Assembly (NCBI GenBank): GCA_947095535.1
Contig: OX352774.1
Location: forward strand, 3,658,001 to 3,722,000
Origin: Poecilobothrus nobilitatus
Taxonomy: Eukaryota; Arthropoda; Insecta; Diptera; Dolichopodidae
Direction: 5' to 3'
Length of the DNA: 64,000 bases
Part shown: one piece after another, positions 1 through 12,444 of the stretch
Numbering within the stretch: position 1 is the first letter of the stretch
Layout of the letters: each line of letters opens with the position of its first letter
Position numbers and translations under genes: made by a program
The notes under the pieces: generated by a model
Databases searched by the model: none
Told to the model about the DNA's origin: nothing
The model's input: only the letters and a program-made list of their open reading frames with translations

Positions 1-1404
1 ATTCAAACTATATGTTTATACATTCTTCAAAAGCAGATTTTAACCTTCCACATAACGATTATCAATCCAAAACCTTTTCAAATATTCTATAGTACCATTT
101 AATACTAAGCGGTAAATGTATATTAAATTTACTAAGTACAAAACAGTAAATATAATTTTAAATATTATATTATATTATATTTAAATATTCCATTGACAGA
201 ATAATTTCTTATAAGTACAATAAAATACATATATGTATGTAAATACGGCGCTATATAATATACATCTATACTCTTATCATTCATTCACTAGTGACATATA
301 CGATATGTAAATAAACATGATATTATATAAGTATGTATATATATCAATATCATATAAATAAAAATTCTTCAAGCAACCGTTATGTTGTTTATTTAATTAC
401 ATTTTTTTGTACTACGCATTATATCCTCAACAATTTCAAATTATCGAGTAAAACAAAATGCAAAAAATTCGTTAAAGAAATTTGTTAGAAAATTTGAAAA
501 AATCAAGTAACACTTTCGTCAATTATAAAGTAACCATATATTATTAAATAAAGTTGTTAACAGAAATAAGAGTATAATATTGAAGCTTTAATTTTTGTGT
601 ATTACTTCAAAAAAATTTTAACAGGTGTTCAAGTTACAGGTGTTTAAAAATTGGAAATTTTCAGTTTTTGACCCCTTACAGCTCCTAAACGGGGAGTGAT
701 ACAAAAAAAATTTCTGAGATGACTCATACTTATTTTCAAAGGTCTAACTTCTGTCAAAATTTCAGTTTCCAAATTAAACCGTTTAGAAGATAGAAGGGTT
801 AAAGGATTTTGCAAAATTTTAGTTTCGCGTAACGGTAAATTAAGACACCGTATACCACAAATATATATTTATTGTATATATACTTTTAAAGCTAATAAAA
901 GTAGTAATCGTTTGGCGTTTTCAAAATGAAGATATACCTTATACAACTTGTACTATAACAACTTAAATATAGAGCTTTTTTGAACCTTTGGGGAGCTGTA
1001 GCTCCGTAACGGGTGAGGGTACAAAAAAAAGTTATTAAAAATAAAATTAATATTTTTGTGACATCTATCAGCAGTTAAAATTTCATAGCTCTATTTCAAA
1101 AAAAATGTGTGGATCTAAAAGTTAGGTGTTCGAGAGCTACCCTAAGGTTTGGTCCAAACTCAACCAAAAAAAATAGGGAACCTACAAATTACTCCCAGAA
1201 TATTTTGTGTAAATTTCAAGATTCTAGCTTTCTTAGTTTTTGAGTTAGCGTGCTGACGGACGGACGGACGGACATGGCTCAAAAGTCTTAGAATTTTTTT
1301 CTGATCCGATCCATACCTTTGAAGGTATATCTAGCTCGCTTATTTCGAGGTGTTACAAACGGAGGAGTAATTTTATTATACCCGATCCTATCGTACGGGT
1401 ATAA
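1..1404 (+). mobile_element. Dispersed element family A, copy 1 (truncated by window edge)
   Basis: Bases 1-235 and about 395-1404 match, in inverted orientation, the two halves of the element at 15366-17185. Shared landmarks include a GACGGACGGACGGAC tract at about 1258-1273, a 'gatccgatccatacctttgaaggt' type stretch at about 1303-1327, and the end near 1404. The right end forms a 9-bp hairpin, TTATACCCG at 1376-1384 against CGGGTATAA at 1396-1404. No reading frame of note is present, so this is a non-autonomous element. Its left end lies outside the window. A terminal hairpin is what Helitron-like elements often show; that class is inference. Confidence 0.6.
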
Positions 1405-2104
1405 AAAATTTAATTGTGTTTTGCTTTGTAAAAACGCATTTCTGAATATTTACATAAAATGTTTTTTAAAAAAATCATATTTACATAATGTTTTGTAAAA
1501 AATGTGATAGAAAATAATAAATCTCAGAAAAGAAAATTAATGTGAATCATTCTTGAATTCAATTATTTTATTATATTTCGAAAATTATTAATTCCAAATA
1601 TTTTAACATTTCATCTAGGCGTCCAGAGATGGATTTTTGGAATAACTATAAATCAAATGACCTCAATTTTTAAAATAATCCTAAAAATTATATATCCCTT
1701 TTTTAATAAGGTTTTTTTTTTGCCCTAACGCATATTACTAACTAGCAGAGTACCCGGCGTTGCCCGGAGTATTTTATTGGCTTTATGAAATAAAAATTAT
1801 TAACTTTTGTTTCTACGTTAATATAATTTAATTAATATAGTTAACTTATTATTATGCATTTACAGATGCTGGTAGTTTATATTCTATTTTTTATTAGATT
1901 ATTTAGTTAAATTGAATAAACAGAGCCAAGAATTAGAGACAATTCTTCTACAAAATTTTTTTAAAGGAATCAATAATTTATTGAGTACACAATTACGGCG
2001 AAGTGAATTTCCACAATATATTCTTTAATACCGAGACATAAAATCGCATTTCAATTATGACCATAATGTAGTACATTTTTTTTTCGTAAGTAATATCACT
2101 TCAT

Positions 2105-2500
2105 GTTTTTGTGAATTATCCTTTTAAGCACATTTTGAAAAATTTGTTATTAAGTTCGCTCTGTCCCTCCGTCTGCTAAAACTTATATACTGTTTAATAA
2201 AGAGTAATGAAATATTAACTATGCATAGGTCTCTTAAAAGAGTAATGTTTTAGAGCAACTTTTTTATGTACCCTCACCGTTGGAGATCCTACAGCACCGA
2301 CAGCTCTTCAAATTTTGAAAAAACTTCTTTTTAAATGCGTACATTTCCGGTTCTGTTTAACATATTTTCAATATAAAAAATACATGATTGTTTTTTACCT
2401 TTATAAATCAACCGGAATTTTTTTACGTTTAGTTTTTCTAATTTTGTTTCCAAATTGATTGGCTAAAAATATGTGTAAAAATTGTATATGGATAAGAATG
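2105..2500. repeat. Relic of dispersed repeat family B
   Basis: The order of short conserved blocks (a flattened CTGTCCCTCCGTCTG tract at about 2160, then an 'aactttttTATGTAccctca' block, 'ttgaaaaaactt', 'ttctgtttaaca', 'tttttacctttataaatca') matches the copy at 38400-38760 and is badly eroded. Just upstream, at about 1742-1775, is an isolated fragment containing GTACCCGGCGTTGCCCGG. Nothing here codes for protein. The rest of 1404-2985 is plain A+T-rich DNA. Confidence 0.45.
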
Positions 2501-2984
2501 TAAGGTTTTCTGTTCTTTAAATATGTATGAACTCATTTTTGATTAAATGATGTACTGAAATGTGAATATGTTTTCTAATTTACTTGATAAAGTTTATAGT
2601 ATTTTTAAATATACGGATATTATACATACTATATGCACATATTTCAATATTTTATGGGAAACATATTATACACGTGCATCTTATATAGGTAGACCACATG
2701 TAAAGACCACATGTAAGTAATGCATTTCTGAATGATGACATGATGATTGTCTAATGTAGGAGATTGTTTCTGTTTTTAAATAACGGCCGAAAATGTTATG
2801 TTGTTAAAACTTAAACACAGTATTCTTAAGATACTTAATAAGGTTACTTTAATTACTGTTCTATATTAGAAATTTGCATTGAAAGGTTTTTATGGAATAT
2901 TAGAAACAGTTTAGATAAAAGTAAAGAGTGTTGGAAATATCTTTTTAATAATAATAACAATACACAAAATTAGGCAAAATATTA

Positions 2985-4215
2985 TTAATAAGTGCTCGTG
3001 CGGAAATGGGTTAATAAACGTTAACAAACATTTTGTCACAGGCTTAATTTAGAACCATAAATTCATCCTCCCAAATTAGACCGAAATTAGAAACAAAATT
3101 TTTTTTTGACAGTCTATCGTGTCGAAATGTGTTAATGTATCACAACAAAATTTATTGAATGAGTTTGTGTGCCAAAGTGCAATACTTGTGCAAATTTTCA
3201 ATTGGTCAAATCGTTTAAGCACAACAACAAAAAATGAGACACTTCATGGCCTGCAGCCTGATGGGTTAATGTATCATAACCAAATCAACTCAGAAAGCTT
3301 TTGTTATAAAGACCTACACTTGTTTGTAAATTTTCAACTCAATTGGTAAAACGGTTTAAGTGCGACAACAAAGAAATTAAAAATTTTTATTGAGCCCTGG
3401 TGCCGAAACGGGTTAATGGATCGTAACCAAATCTCCTCAGTGAGCTCCTGTGGTAAAAAGCTACACTTTTGTAAATTTTCAAATCAATTGGCAAAACCGT
3501 TTAAGCGCGACAACAAAGAAATTGAAAAACTTCATTGAGTCCTGGTGCCGAAACGGGTTAATGGATCGTAACCAAATCAACTCAGTGAGCTCCTGCGGTA
3601 AAGAGCTACACTTTGATAAATTTTTAACTCAATTGGCCAAACAGTTTAAGTGCGACAACTAAGTAAATTACAAAACTTCACTGACCCCTGGTGCTGAAAC
3701 GGGTTAATGGATCGAAACCAAATCAACTCACTGAGCTCCTGTGGTAAAGAGCTACACTATTGTAAATTTTCAACTCAATTGGTCAAACCGTTTTAGCAGG
3801 ACAACAGAAAAATTTAATGAACTTCGTTCGGCTCTCGTGCCCAAACGGGTTACCGGATCTTCATAAAAATTTGTCACAGGCTTTTTTTCAGACCATAAAA
3901 CCACCTTACAAAATTGGACATAAATCGGAAACAAAAAATTTTTTGGAAGCCCGCCGGGCCGAATCCGGGTAATATATTGAATCCAAATTTCTTCGGTACC
4001 CGTCCAATGATAATAAGAATATTTGTCCAAATTTTCAACTCAATCGATCAAACCGTTTAGGCAGGACAACGAAAAAACGAAACGGCTTTAAATGTCTCTC
4101 GGGCCGCAATGGGTTAATGAACCGAAACGCGATATAGCCTATAACACTTTCCGGGGTCGTAGGAACGTTCCTGCAAAATTTGGTTGCAATCGGACTGGTG
4201 GTTTTTACGTGAAAA
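2985..4215. repeat. Tandem array of ~146-bp units
   Basis: A phrase GGGTTAATGGATCGTAACC (or a decayed form) recurs at about 3008, 3130, 3264, 3411, 3556, 3702, 3848, 3968 and 4112. The spacing is 145-147 bp in the better-kept middle units. Each unit also carries 'tgagctcctgtggtaaagagctac' type and 'aactcaattggtcaaaccgttt' type blocks. Short open frames on both strands across this array are by-products of the repeat. A diverged two-unit copy lies at 47340-47735. Confidence 0.8.
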
Positions 4216-4218
4216 GGG

Positions 4219-4270
4219 CACAAACAAACAAACAAACAAACAAACAAACAAACAAATAAACAAACAAACA
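4219..4270. repeat. (CAAA)n microsatellite
   Basis: About 13 units of CAAA with one interruption (CAAATAAA) directly abut the end of the 146-bp tandem array. It probably arose as the array's terminal simple repeat. Confidence 0.9.
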
Positions 4271-5140
4271 GAATTTCTTCCTTATTTATTAGATTACCAC
4301 CTAGTATGGTTCTGCACGATATTATACGTCATGTCCTACATAAAATTTACAAAAGGTTTACTTCTTGCCGCTGAAATATTTTTACAAGTTATTAAATCTT
4401 TGTCTATATAACCAAAATAAATTCTGATTAAGATCAAATTTTTGAGTACTAATTTATTTGCCAAAAATCTTTTCTAAACAAAATTTAATATGACGGACAA
4501 CATGTCAATTCATTAATATTGTTTTGCAATCTCATTTTGCTGAATTGTACAAGGGTGAAGAGTTAAGATATACAACCCTATACGGCCTACACTCTTTCAT
4601 TTTTTTTTAATTTTTACAATTTAAAAATTTAGAGCTAATTTTAATTCGAAAAAATTTGTTATATTGTTTTAATGACGATTCATGTTCGAACTTTTACCTG
4701 TTATAGGTACAACTCTGTAATAAAAACAATATACGAAAATTTGTATAATAAATTTAAAAAAAAAATTCAAAAGAAGTTATCTTATATAAATAAACAAGTT
4801 TGCTCAGTGGAATAAGTGCGACATTTAAGAATAGTTTTCATTTTGACTTTTTTTACAACTTTTGACAGAAATTTACTATTATTTTATTTCTGTCCTTCCA
4901 TCTTTTGCTTCTATCATTTCTATCTATACACCATTTGAGATAAAACAGTGAAATTTAATTAAAAAGTGAATTTTGTAAAAGATCAATTTAATTTTACCAT
5001 TTTACAATACGATTTCTCTAAAATGAAAAAAAAAAACGTTTTTGAAGGCGGACGGAATTAACGGTTTTAAAGGCGAATATTTTTTATTATACAGAATTCT
5101 AGAATTATTTGCCAATTTAATAATAATAAGTTAATTATAG

Positions 5141-5498
5141 TCTTATGAACGTATGTTTAAGGATATAATACATTTTCCATTACGTGTGTGACACCTTGAA
5201 GGAGTAGAGCTAGATAACTCAAAAAATAAAGAAGCTAAGAGTCTAATTTTTTTTTTTCTTGAATATGAAAATAACTCAGTGTCTATTGAGGCTAAATATC
5301 TGAAATTTCTTACTTCTGTCAAATTTGGTTGTGCTAGAGAAGCAGGTTCAGATAGCTTGAACATTTTAGGAGTTAATTAAGCTAGCTGAAGTATCTGAAA
5401 TTTACATAATATATATGTATATCTCTAAAACATTAAAATTTTGTAAAAGATGATCAAGTTTTATGGAAACAGCATATATTACGTTCATACGGGTATCA
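5141..5498. mobile_element. Dispersed element family C, short decayed copy
   Basis: The right end ACGTTCATACGGGTATCA is the inverted counterpart of the left end of the 11.7-kb copy (TATACCCGTATGAACG). The left end here is eroded to CTTATGAACGTATG. The interior carries 'tgacaccttgaaggagtagagctag' and 'tgtctattgaggctaaatatctgaaatt' blocks seen in the 11.7- and 40-kb copies. No coding capacity is visible. Confidence 0.55.
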
Positions 5499-5499
5499 C

Positions 5500-7340
5500 A
5501 GAGTTCATCCAGTTTACTCTACTGCTCTCTACTTCGTTTTTATTAAAATGTGTAATGTTTGTTGAAATTTTCATCAAACCCAATTTAATTTGAAAAAAAA
5601 GTTGTAAACATATTAAAGTATATTATATGAGCCTTCACCATATCAACTTTCACTTTATTTGAAGAGATTTGCACAATTTTTTTAAATTAAAGGTGTACAA
5701 AAATATCAAATTTTCAATTTGAAACCCCTCATACCTTCTTAATTCAAAGTTTCTACCTTTGGGCGTTTGAATGACTTTGAATGATAATTTAAACTTTTTT
5801 TTTTTTGTGTTAATTTATAAGATAATTAAAATTTGCATTAGTAAAGAATATTAGAGGGTATAGTAACTTCTAAACGAATAGGACTATATAAACAAAATTT
5901 GTTCTACAACATCATTTTTAATGAGACTTATATCTTAAGTTAAAATTGTTTGGCTTGCTTTTCAATAGGTGAGATAATAATGTGCTAAAAAACAAAAAAA
6001 GATTGAAATAGAAAACTTGAGAAAAGAATAAATCTAAAAACATCAATTTTATGATAATTTTATTTTTAATCTGTAAATAATATTATGCCTGATTTTCTCA
6101 TCTTTGTTTTATTATAATGTGCATTAATTAGACTGAATATGCATTATAATAAAACTAAACTTGTTTTATACTTTCCATTTTAATTAAAAAGTAAGTTAAG
6201 TTTTTTTTTTGCATTAAAGGAGAAGTGGAAAAAAAAAATTGTGTACAATCTGTAAAATTTCAATGCGATTAGTTTGATTTTCAAAATTTTTGTTCGAAAT
6301 ATTTTACTTTTAGCTATACTTTACTTTAGATATATTTTTAGATCTTTTCCAAATTACTGATAACATTGTAAATTCAATTTTTCCTTATTTTTTCTACCTT
6401 TCTAATTTTCATCATATAACAGACCTATTATGAAAATTTCATGCTTATGTCAACAAAGTTCTAAAGATTTTCTTAATATAATAAACAAAAATAATTTTTT
6501 TAAAAAATTTTTTTCTAACCTTTTTTAAAAAAAAAAGAAAATTGCCATATTTTTTTATGAACAAAACATGTATAACCTCTAGAAAAAGTATAACTTAGTT
6601 TTTAGTACAATTTGCAAAAATTTTTGAAAAATTAGCTTATTAGTTTCACTCTGTCTATCCGTTTGTTTGCAAAACTACTCAACGTAACGCAAACTATATC
6701 AATATTAATATCAATTATTACAAGAAAACAAAAAAAAAGAAAAAAAAGATTTAGTATTAGTTTTAGTTGTATGATTTTACCCCTACTTCATAAAGTATAA
6801 TTTGCAGAGCATAACGAAACGTTTGTATTGCGAACATTGCGAATATAATTTGAATAACCTCCAAATAACAGGTACTCGAGCAAAAAAATCAGCTGTGTCC
6901 AACACAGAACAGACAGCTTTTAAACAAAAATAATAATTTACATACATAGGTACAAATATTTACATACATACATATATATCAAAGCAAAATAACTTCTAAT
7001 AATTTAACAACATTTTTATTTATTCAACAACAATAATTTAGACAATAAATTAATTCGTAAAGTAACTCATTTTTCTGTTTGTTATTTCTAACTTATAGAT
7101 TCTTGGAAGGTAGCTGCAAAAACAAACATACAAAAGTTGAACAGTTTAAATTTTTGCGTCATCAGCAAGAGAATATATGCATAGATATATAAATTTTAAG
7201 AGACATAAAAAAGATAAGAAACAATAAAAAGTTGTTCCATTTCTTTTAAAAGGCATAGATATGGCATAATGGAGTGTTGTAATATGAAATTTCGACTTAG
7301 CAAAAATATGATATTTAATTAAATAAAACTTAAAGTTAGT
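5500..7340. other. A+T-rich spacer with one family B scrap
   Basis: Mostly featureless A+T-rich DNA. At about 6595-6690 the sequence TTAGTTTCACTCTGTCTATCCG matches the start of the family B copy at 38430. No gene, RNA or clear structure is otherwise supportable. Confidence 0.5.
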
Positions 7341-7351
7341 CGGATCAAAAA

Positions 7352-7744
7352 ATGTTTTATTGCAAAGTTATTGCACTTTACTTGTGTAACAATTTCTTAA
7401 TAATTTTTCTCATAATATTTTTCTGTTATGAAATATTCGTAAAAAACTTAAAAATTACTGTAGTAAACTACCACTTGCGGTTGTCTGATTTGCTCCAAAA
7501 GCAAAGACATATTTACGTCGAAACCTTAGAAAATTTGAAATTCCACTCGATTTTACGCTGTACATGTGTCCACTGGCATACCCATATACACATACCTAAA
7601 GCACCAGAGATGATCACTATTTTTGCTTTAATCTCGGGTACCAATTTTTCGTATGAAACTCATACATTCATGATGCGGTCGGTAGAAAAATATATGTTCT
7701 TTGCGAAACCTGTGGAGTTGAATGAAGTTAATGTTCCTCTCTGA
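7352..7744 (+). CDS. Unexplained 130-codon open frame, doubtful
   Basis: This is an unusually long open frame for such A+T-rich DNA. The first ~30 residues are strongly hydrophobic and could be a membrane segment. The remainder is mixed, with a His-rich patch (HWHTHIHIPKAPE) near residues 87-99. Codon use does not differ obviously from surrounding DNA, I recognise no family, and no promoter or splice partner is evident. It could be chance, a decayed transposon gene, or a real orphan; chance is most likely. Confidence 0.15.
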   Translation: MFYCKVIALYLCNNFLIIFLIIFFCYEIFVKNLKITVVNYHLRLSDLLQKQRHIYVETLENLKFHSILRCTCVHWHTHIHIPKAPEMITIFALISGTNFSYETHTFMMRSVEKYMFFAKPVELNEVNVPL

Positions 7745-8635
7745 TCAGCCAAAAACTATCACTTAAGTAACTTGGCAATATTGTTAGGATAATTTTCTTC
7801 AGAAAGCATACATAGCGGAAAAATAAAATAATTTTCCAAAGTTAAACTTATTATCGATTTAGACAAATTTCTAACACTCTTCCTATTAAAAAAGTGTTTA
7901 CAGAAATTTACACTCACTGATGATCATTCCAGAGTACACGACCTCACTAGTATAAACAATATGGTATTATGAGTTATTGTACAAGTTTTTTCTTAATCCA
8001 TGATAAATGTTGTCGCTCCATGTCAAAGTTTTGTTCAAGTTTACCCCTTAATGGTCTTACATATACCCATATTTTTTTAATTTCTTTATATAAAATATAA
8101 TGTCTCAAGTTTTAGTAAATCTCGACTTCACTTGAGCATGAATTCGAATTGAAAGAGCATGAATTCCTTTTCTTAGGAATTAAAATTCGAAAAATATTTA
8201 TGTGAAATACTTAACTTCTGGGATCTTCTAGAAATACTTTGCTAAAGGATCAAATGTGTCCTGATGTAAAGTAAACATAAACTAACTTAACTTAGCTAAT
8301 GTATTTTTAACAAAACTGGGTGAAAAATTTCATCAGTCACCCAGAAGAACCATACGTTGTTCTTTCCGAATGTGTAGTTTGGTTTTGGAAAAAGGGATGT
8401 CGAAAGCATTTTTGGGAAAATAAAAATGCAATATGATTCCATAAATGCGATAAAGAAATTTCTATAAACTATGTTATGCCATCTTAACAACGTATGGTGT
8501 AGAAAAACTTTGAACGGAAGAACTATTTTAGTTCTTTAGAATATGTATTTGTATCACTACAAGTTATCTATATAAAACAACGTAAGTGACCCAATTGTAC
8601 AACCATTGCCGAGTGAAGTGAGTGTATAAGTAATA

Positions 8636-8688
8636 CTGGGATTAACAAATAAAAGGATTCTGTTTTGCACATTAACAAGAAATCCCAG
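8636..8688. repeat. Small hairpin
   Basis: CTGGGATT at 8636-8643 is the perfect inverse of AATCCCAG at 8681-8688. Weaker pairing continues inward (AACAAAT against TTAACAAG), leaving a loop of about 37 bases. This may be the fused ends of a small inverted-repeat transposon. Flanking sequence from 7744 to 9200 has no supportable gene. Confidence 0.4.
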
Positions 8689-9215
8689 TTAAAACGCTGT
8701 TTGAAGAGCTTCACCCGCAAAGTATGCATTTTAATTTATTTACAGCTAAATTTACACAATAACAGTGTTAACAATTAATATATATATAATAATTAATAAC
8801 AGTGTTTTCATAGAAGTTTGAAACATTTTAGTTCTTAAATATTATAATTTATAACATTTAAAATGTTAGAATATTTAAATATATTTTTATACATTAGTAT
8901 ACGAAAAATTCAAAGGGATTACGAAGCTTAACAATACAATAAAAATAATCAAGTTTTGAAATGGTAATTATATTTATTTTTTTTATTTTTCTTATTTTTT
9001 ATTTTTTTTGTTATTTAACAATATTCTGATCCCATCTTAATTTATAATTCTGTTCATAACATTCAAGTTTTAAAAGATTTCATTTTGAAAAAAGAAAACA
9101 ATTAAAATAAAAATTCAATTTGAATTGAAATAAAAGACTTAAACGTAAGAAAATAAATAAAACCGAACAATACTACTAGCCTTTAATTGAGTGAATACCT
9201 CTTTTGTAGTAGAAT

Positions 9216-9221
9216 TTTATT
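9216..9221 (-). terminator. Poly(A) signal of the 36-residue-repeat gene
   Basis: AATAAA on the minus strand, about 75-80 bases past the stop codon at 9296. The distance fits the 3' end of this small gene, although A+T richness makes chance hexamers common. Confidence 0.4.
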
Positions 9222-9295
9222 ATATCTTTTCATCAGTGAACTCAATTCTTCTGTTAAAATTGCCTCAATAATTCTCCTATACTTCAAACAACTAA

Positions 9296-10198
9296 TCAAA
9301 AATTGTTTTTTATTAATGGACGAATATTTCGGTTGTAATTGAAATCTGTCCAATCCCCATCGCCACCCTTAGTATCACCTTCTCCAGGCTGATTTTCACT
9401 AGGTTTTTTATTAACTCTTTCTAATGGACGAATGTTTCGATTATAATTGAAATCTTCCCAATCCCCATCACCGCCATTAATACTGACTTCTCCAGGTTGA
9501 TTTCGATCAAGTTTTTGATTAATTTTTTTTAATGGACGAATGTTTCGATTATAATTGAAATCTTGCCAATCCTCATCACCACCATTAGTACTGAGTTCTC
9601 CAGGTTGATTTCGATCAAGTTTTTGATTAATTCTTTTTAATGGACGAATGTTTCGATTATAATTGAAATCTTGCCAATCCTCATCACCACCGCTAGTAAT
9701 GAGTTCTCCAGGTTGATTTCGATCAAGTTTTTGATTAATTCTTTCTAATGGACGAATGTTTCGATTATAATTCAAATCTTGCCAATCCCCATCGCCACCA
9801 TTTGTACTGACTATTTTAGGTTGATTTCGATCAAGTTTTTGATTAATTCTTTCTAATGGACGAATGTTTCGATTATAATTTAAATCTTTCCAATCATCAT
9901 TAGAACTATGATAACTGCTTGGAATCTTTCCTTCCTCCTTGTAAAATTTAAAATCTTCTGCTTCAGTCCTTTTTGAGTTATTTGGTTTTTCATTTATAAC
10001 ATTTATACTGCGTTTACCATAAAATTTTGAAGATAAATCATATTCGCTAAGAGATTTGGCACTTTCTAGTGAGATTGTCAATAAAACTGTTAAAAATAAA
10101 AAAATATAAAAAACACAATATTAAAAAGGCGTTTCTTTAAAATTATATTTTTATAAAAATTTACCAAAAACCAATCCGCTAATTCTGTATTGTAACAT
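9296..10198 (-). CDS. Secreted repeat protein with six 36-aa repeats (family member 1)
   Basis: Two coding exons are inferred: 10198-10165 and 10086-9296, with a 78-bp intron (10164-10087, GTAAAT...TTTTTAACAG) in phase 1, giving 274 aa. Residues 1-21 form a signal peptide (MLQYRISGLVFVLLTISLESA), cleaved probably after A21. The mature start KSLSEYDLSSKFY is followed by GKR at 35-37, a possible amidation and dibasic cleavage site. From residue 77 six copies of a 36-residue unit (108 bp, exactly in phase) run to the C terminus. Each holds W-x-D-[LF]-NYNRNIRPL, with W at 77, 113, 149, 185, 221 and 257, then ERINQKLDRNQPGE and a GGDxD linker. There are no cysteines. Exon layout, intron phase and signal peptide match the genes at 21.8 and 29.0 kb. 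Function is unknown; a secreted structural, salivary or peptide-precursor role are all possible. Confidence 0.85.
9310..9970 (-). repeat. In-frame 108-bp tandem repeat (coding)
   Basis: The phrase AATGTTTCGATTATAATT (plus strand) recurs at 9323 (diverged), 9431, 9539, 9647, 9755 and 9863. The period is exactly 108 bp with no indels. The four central copies are nearly identical at the DNA level, while the outer ones are more diverged, which indicates recent expansion or conversion in the middle of the array. Confidence 0.92.
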
Positions 10199-10272
10199 TT
10201 TCAATAGTAATGTAACACTTAAAATTGTAACAAATTAAAAATCAACTCTTTCGAATGAAAACAAATATTGAA

Positions 10273-10305
10273 TGAGGATTAGAATTATGCGCTTTAGTTT
10301 ATATA
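10273..10305 (-). promoter_or_regulatory. TATA box and initiator of family member 1
   Basis: Minus strand: TATATAAAC at 10305-10297 followed by an arthropod-type initiator TCATTC, whose A (likely +1) is at 10273, 32 bases from the TATA start. This would give a 5' leader of about 75 bases before the ATG at 10198, which supports the chosen first exon. Confidence 0.6.
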
Positions 10306-10309
10306 CTCG

Positions 10310-11670
10310 TTGTGAAAATGAGTAAGAAAAGCTTTAATTCTTGACTCACAGCTTGACTTTCAACTCTTAATAACACATTCATTAATAAATAATAAAAAAT
10401 ATTTAAAATAAAATTGATATAAAACTGACCACTGAAAATTGATATTTTTATTATTATAATTTTTTGTTGTTTTTTTATAAAATGTATTTTATCCGATGAT
10501 ATTTTATGATTTGAAGTATTTTATATAGATATACATACATGCATACATATTAATATATAAATAAATCAATGAAAATATGAGGAAAGTTTGACTCTCTTTC
10601 AATATAAAACATCTTGCTGCTGTTAAGCTCACTTATACCATGATATTTTCTATCTATTGTGAAATTATACCTGTAGGGTATTTAAATGCCTATAAGTATC
10701 TTCAGTTTTCTAATCTGGTTAAATAAAATAGTGCAAAAAGTAACTCACTCCTTATTTTTAATGTTGATCTATTTATAGATAAATATTATCTAACGTATGA
10801 ATTTATGTATGAACATCCTACTACTAAAATTAAACTCTTCCATTTAATAGAATAAACCTCAGCTTGTGTCAATTTTTTTTATTAAATGTTAATAACAGCC
10901 GGATATCCAAAGTTATTCTTGTAATATTGTTTATTCCGGTAAAATTTGTTTTTTAATTTTATTTACTAAAATAAGCTTCAATACTAAAATTATTTTGAAA
11001 ATCGGAAGTAGGTATACATATTACTTTTTACAGCCGAAAGCTGTGATTCTACACCAAATTTGTAATTTACAGAACTATAATATTACATTTTTAAAACAAT
11101 TTCTCTTTGTATAAATACATACCATATATAATGTATATATGTATGTATTTTTGTTAAATCCTGGGTTATTACTCATCTTTTCATATATGAAAACTTGAGA
11201 AAATCGTTAAAATGGGAAGCTCCCGTTTTATATTTTGACAAAAATTTAAAAAAAAGTTATAGTTATTTATAATTTTATCACAATTGATCTATTCAACAAT
11301 TCTTTGCAACTTTTTTTTTTTTGCAATAAAAAACATAATGTGAAAATCAAGAATAAATGCATTTTTATCTAAATTTTATAATTTATAACATTTAGAGTAG
11401 AAAAAAATGAATTACACCGCATCAATGTTGCCATTTTGAAAAAATCTTGTTGTGGGTATATTATAAATGAGGATAGTGACAGCTACAATTCTAGTGGAAA
11501 TGTTAGATAATGATGATTAAATTTAATTAATATTCATTTTCATATGATTACTTGATATTTACTAAATATTGTCATTCTTAATTATTAATTTTTTAGCTAA
11601 TATATTTTTGTTTTCATTTTAATAGGCAAATTTCTCTCCCCACTCTTGAAAACATGCTCTACACAATCCT
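10310..11670. other. A+T-rich spacer
   Basis: No open frame, RNA gene or repeat copy that I can support. Short TATGTATGTA tracts occur (about 10530 and 11130). Confidence 0.5.
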
Positions 11671-11675
11671 TTTAT

Positions 11676-12444
11676 TATACCCGTATGAACGTATGTATGT
11701 CCAAGCGTATAATAAATATAAACGTTTGTGACACTTTAAAGCAATATAGCTAGATATAGGCTCAAAGGTATGGATCGGCTCAGAATCGAATTCTGAGTCG
11801 ATTAAGCCATGTACACCCGTTAGCCCGTTCCGGTCGAGTAGCTGTCATACAACTTATCTTTTTAAATGAAAATAACTCAGTGTCTATTGAAGTTAGGTAT
11901 CTGAAATTAGTGAAAAGGTATCGAGTTACATGCTAACAACTTCTGTAAAATGTGGTCGGGCTAGAGCAGCAGTTTTAGGCTTCTTGCACATCTTGATACT
12001 TAATGAAGCTAAGCGTCATCTCACAAAAGATGATGAAGTTTTATGGTAATAACTTCTGTAAAATGTGGTTCACTTAGGGCAACAGGTTCGAGTAGTTGCC
12101 ATACAAAGACTAGATATCTGAAATTTAGTAAAAAAATGTCGAGTTGCTTATTAACAACTTCTGTTAAATTTAGTTGTACTACAGCAGAGGTTCAGGTAGC
12201 ATGCACATCTTGGAAGTTAATGAAGCTAGGAGTCGGAAATCTTACAAAAGATTATTAAGTTTTATGACAATAACTTCTGTAAAATTTGGTTGTGTTGGTG
12301 CAACAGGCTCAGATAGCTTTAATGCACTTCAAAATTTACATAAATATATCTTGATCCTTAATGTCGGTAATAAAATATGTGAAATTTTGTAAAAGATGAT
12401 TAAATTTTATGGACACAGCATATATTACATTCATACGAGTATCA
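11676..12444. mobile_element. Dispersed element family C, best copy with inverted ends
   Basis: It begins TATACCCGTATGAACGTA and ends TACATTCATACGAGTATCA, imperfect inverted termini of about 18 bp. Inside, a ~230-bp unit recurs ('aagttttatggtaataacttctgtaaaatgtgg' type block at about 12024 and again at about 12255). A central region (11780-11840) has a 'gatcggctcagaatcgaattctgagtcgat' type stretch that is itself palindromic around GAATTC. Short open frames here are shadows of the repeats. Non-autonomous. Confidence 0.65.

Noticed and set aside
3119..4411. Open frames over the 146-bp array with recurring FVNFQ.NW and RF..P peptides
   Set aside because: By-products of the tandem repeat; no start, promoter or stable frame.
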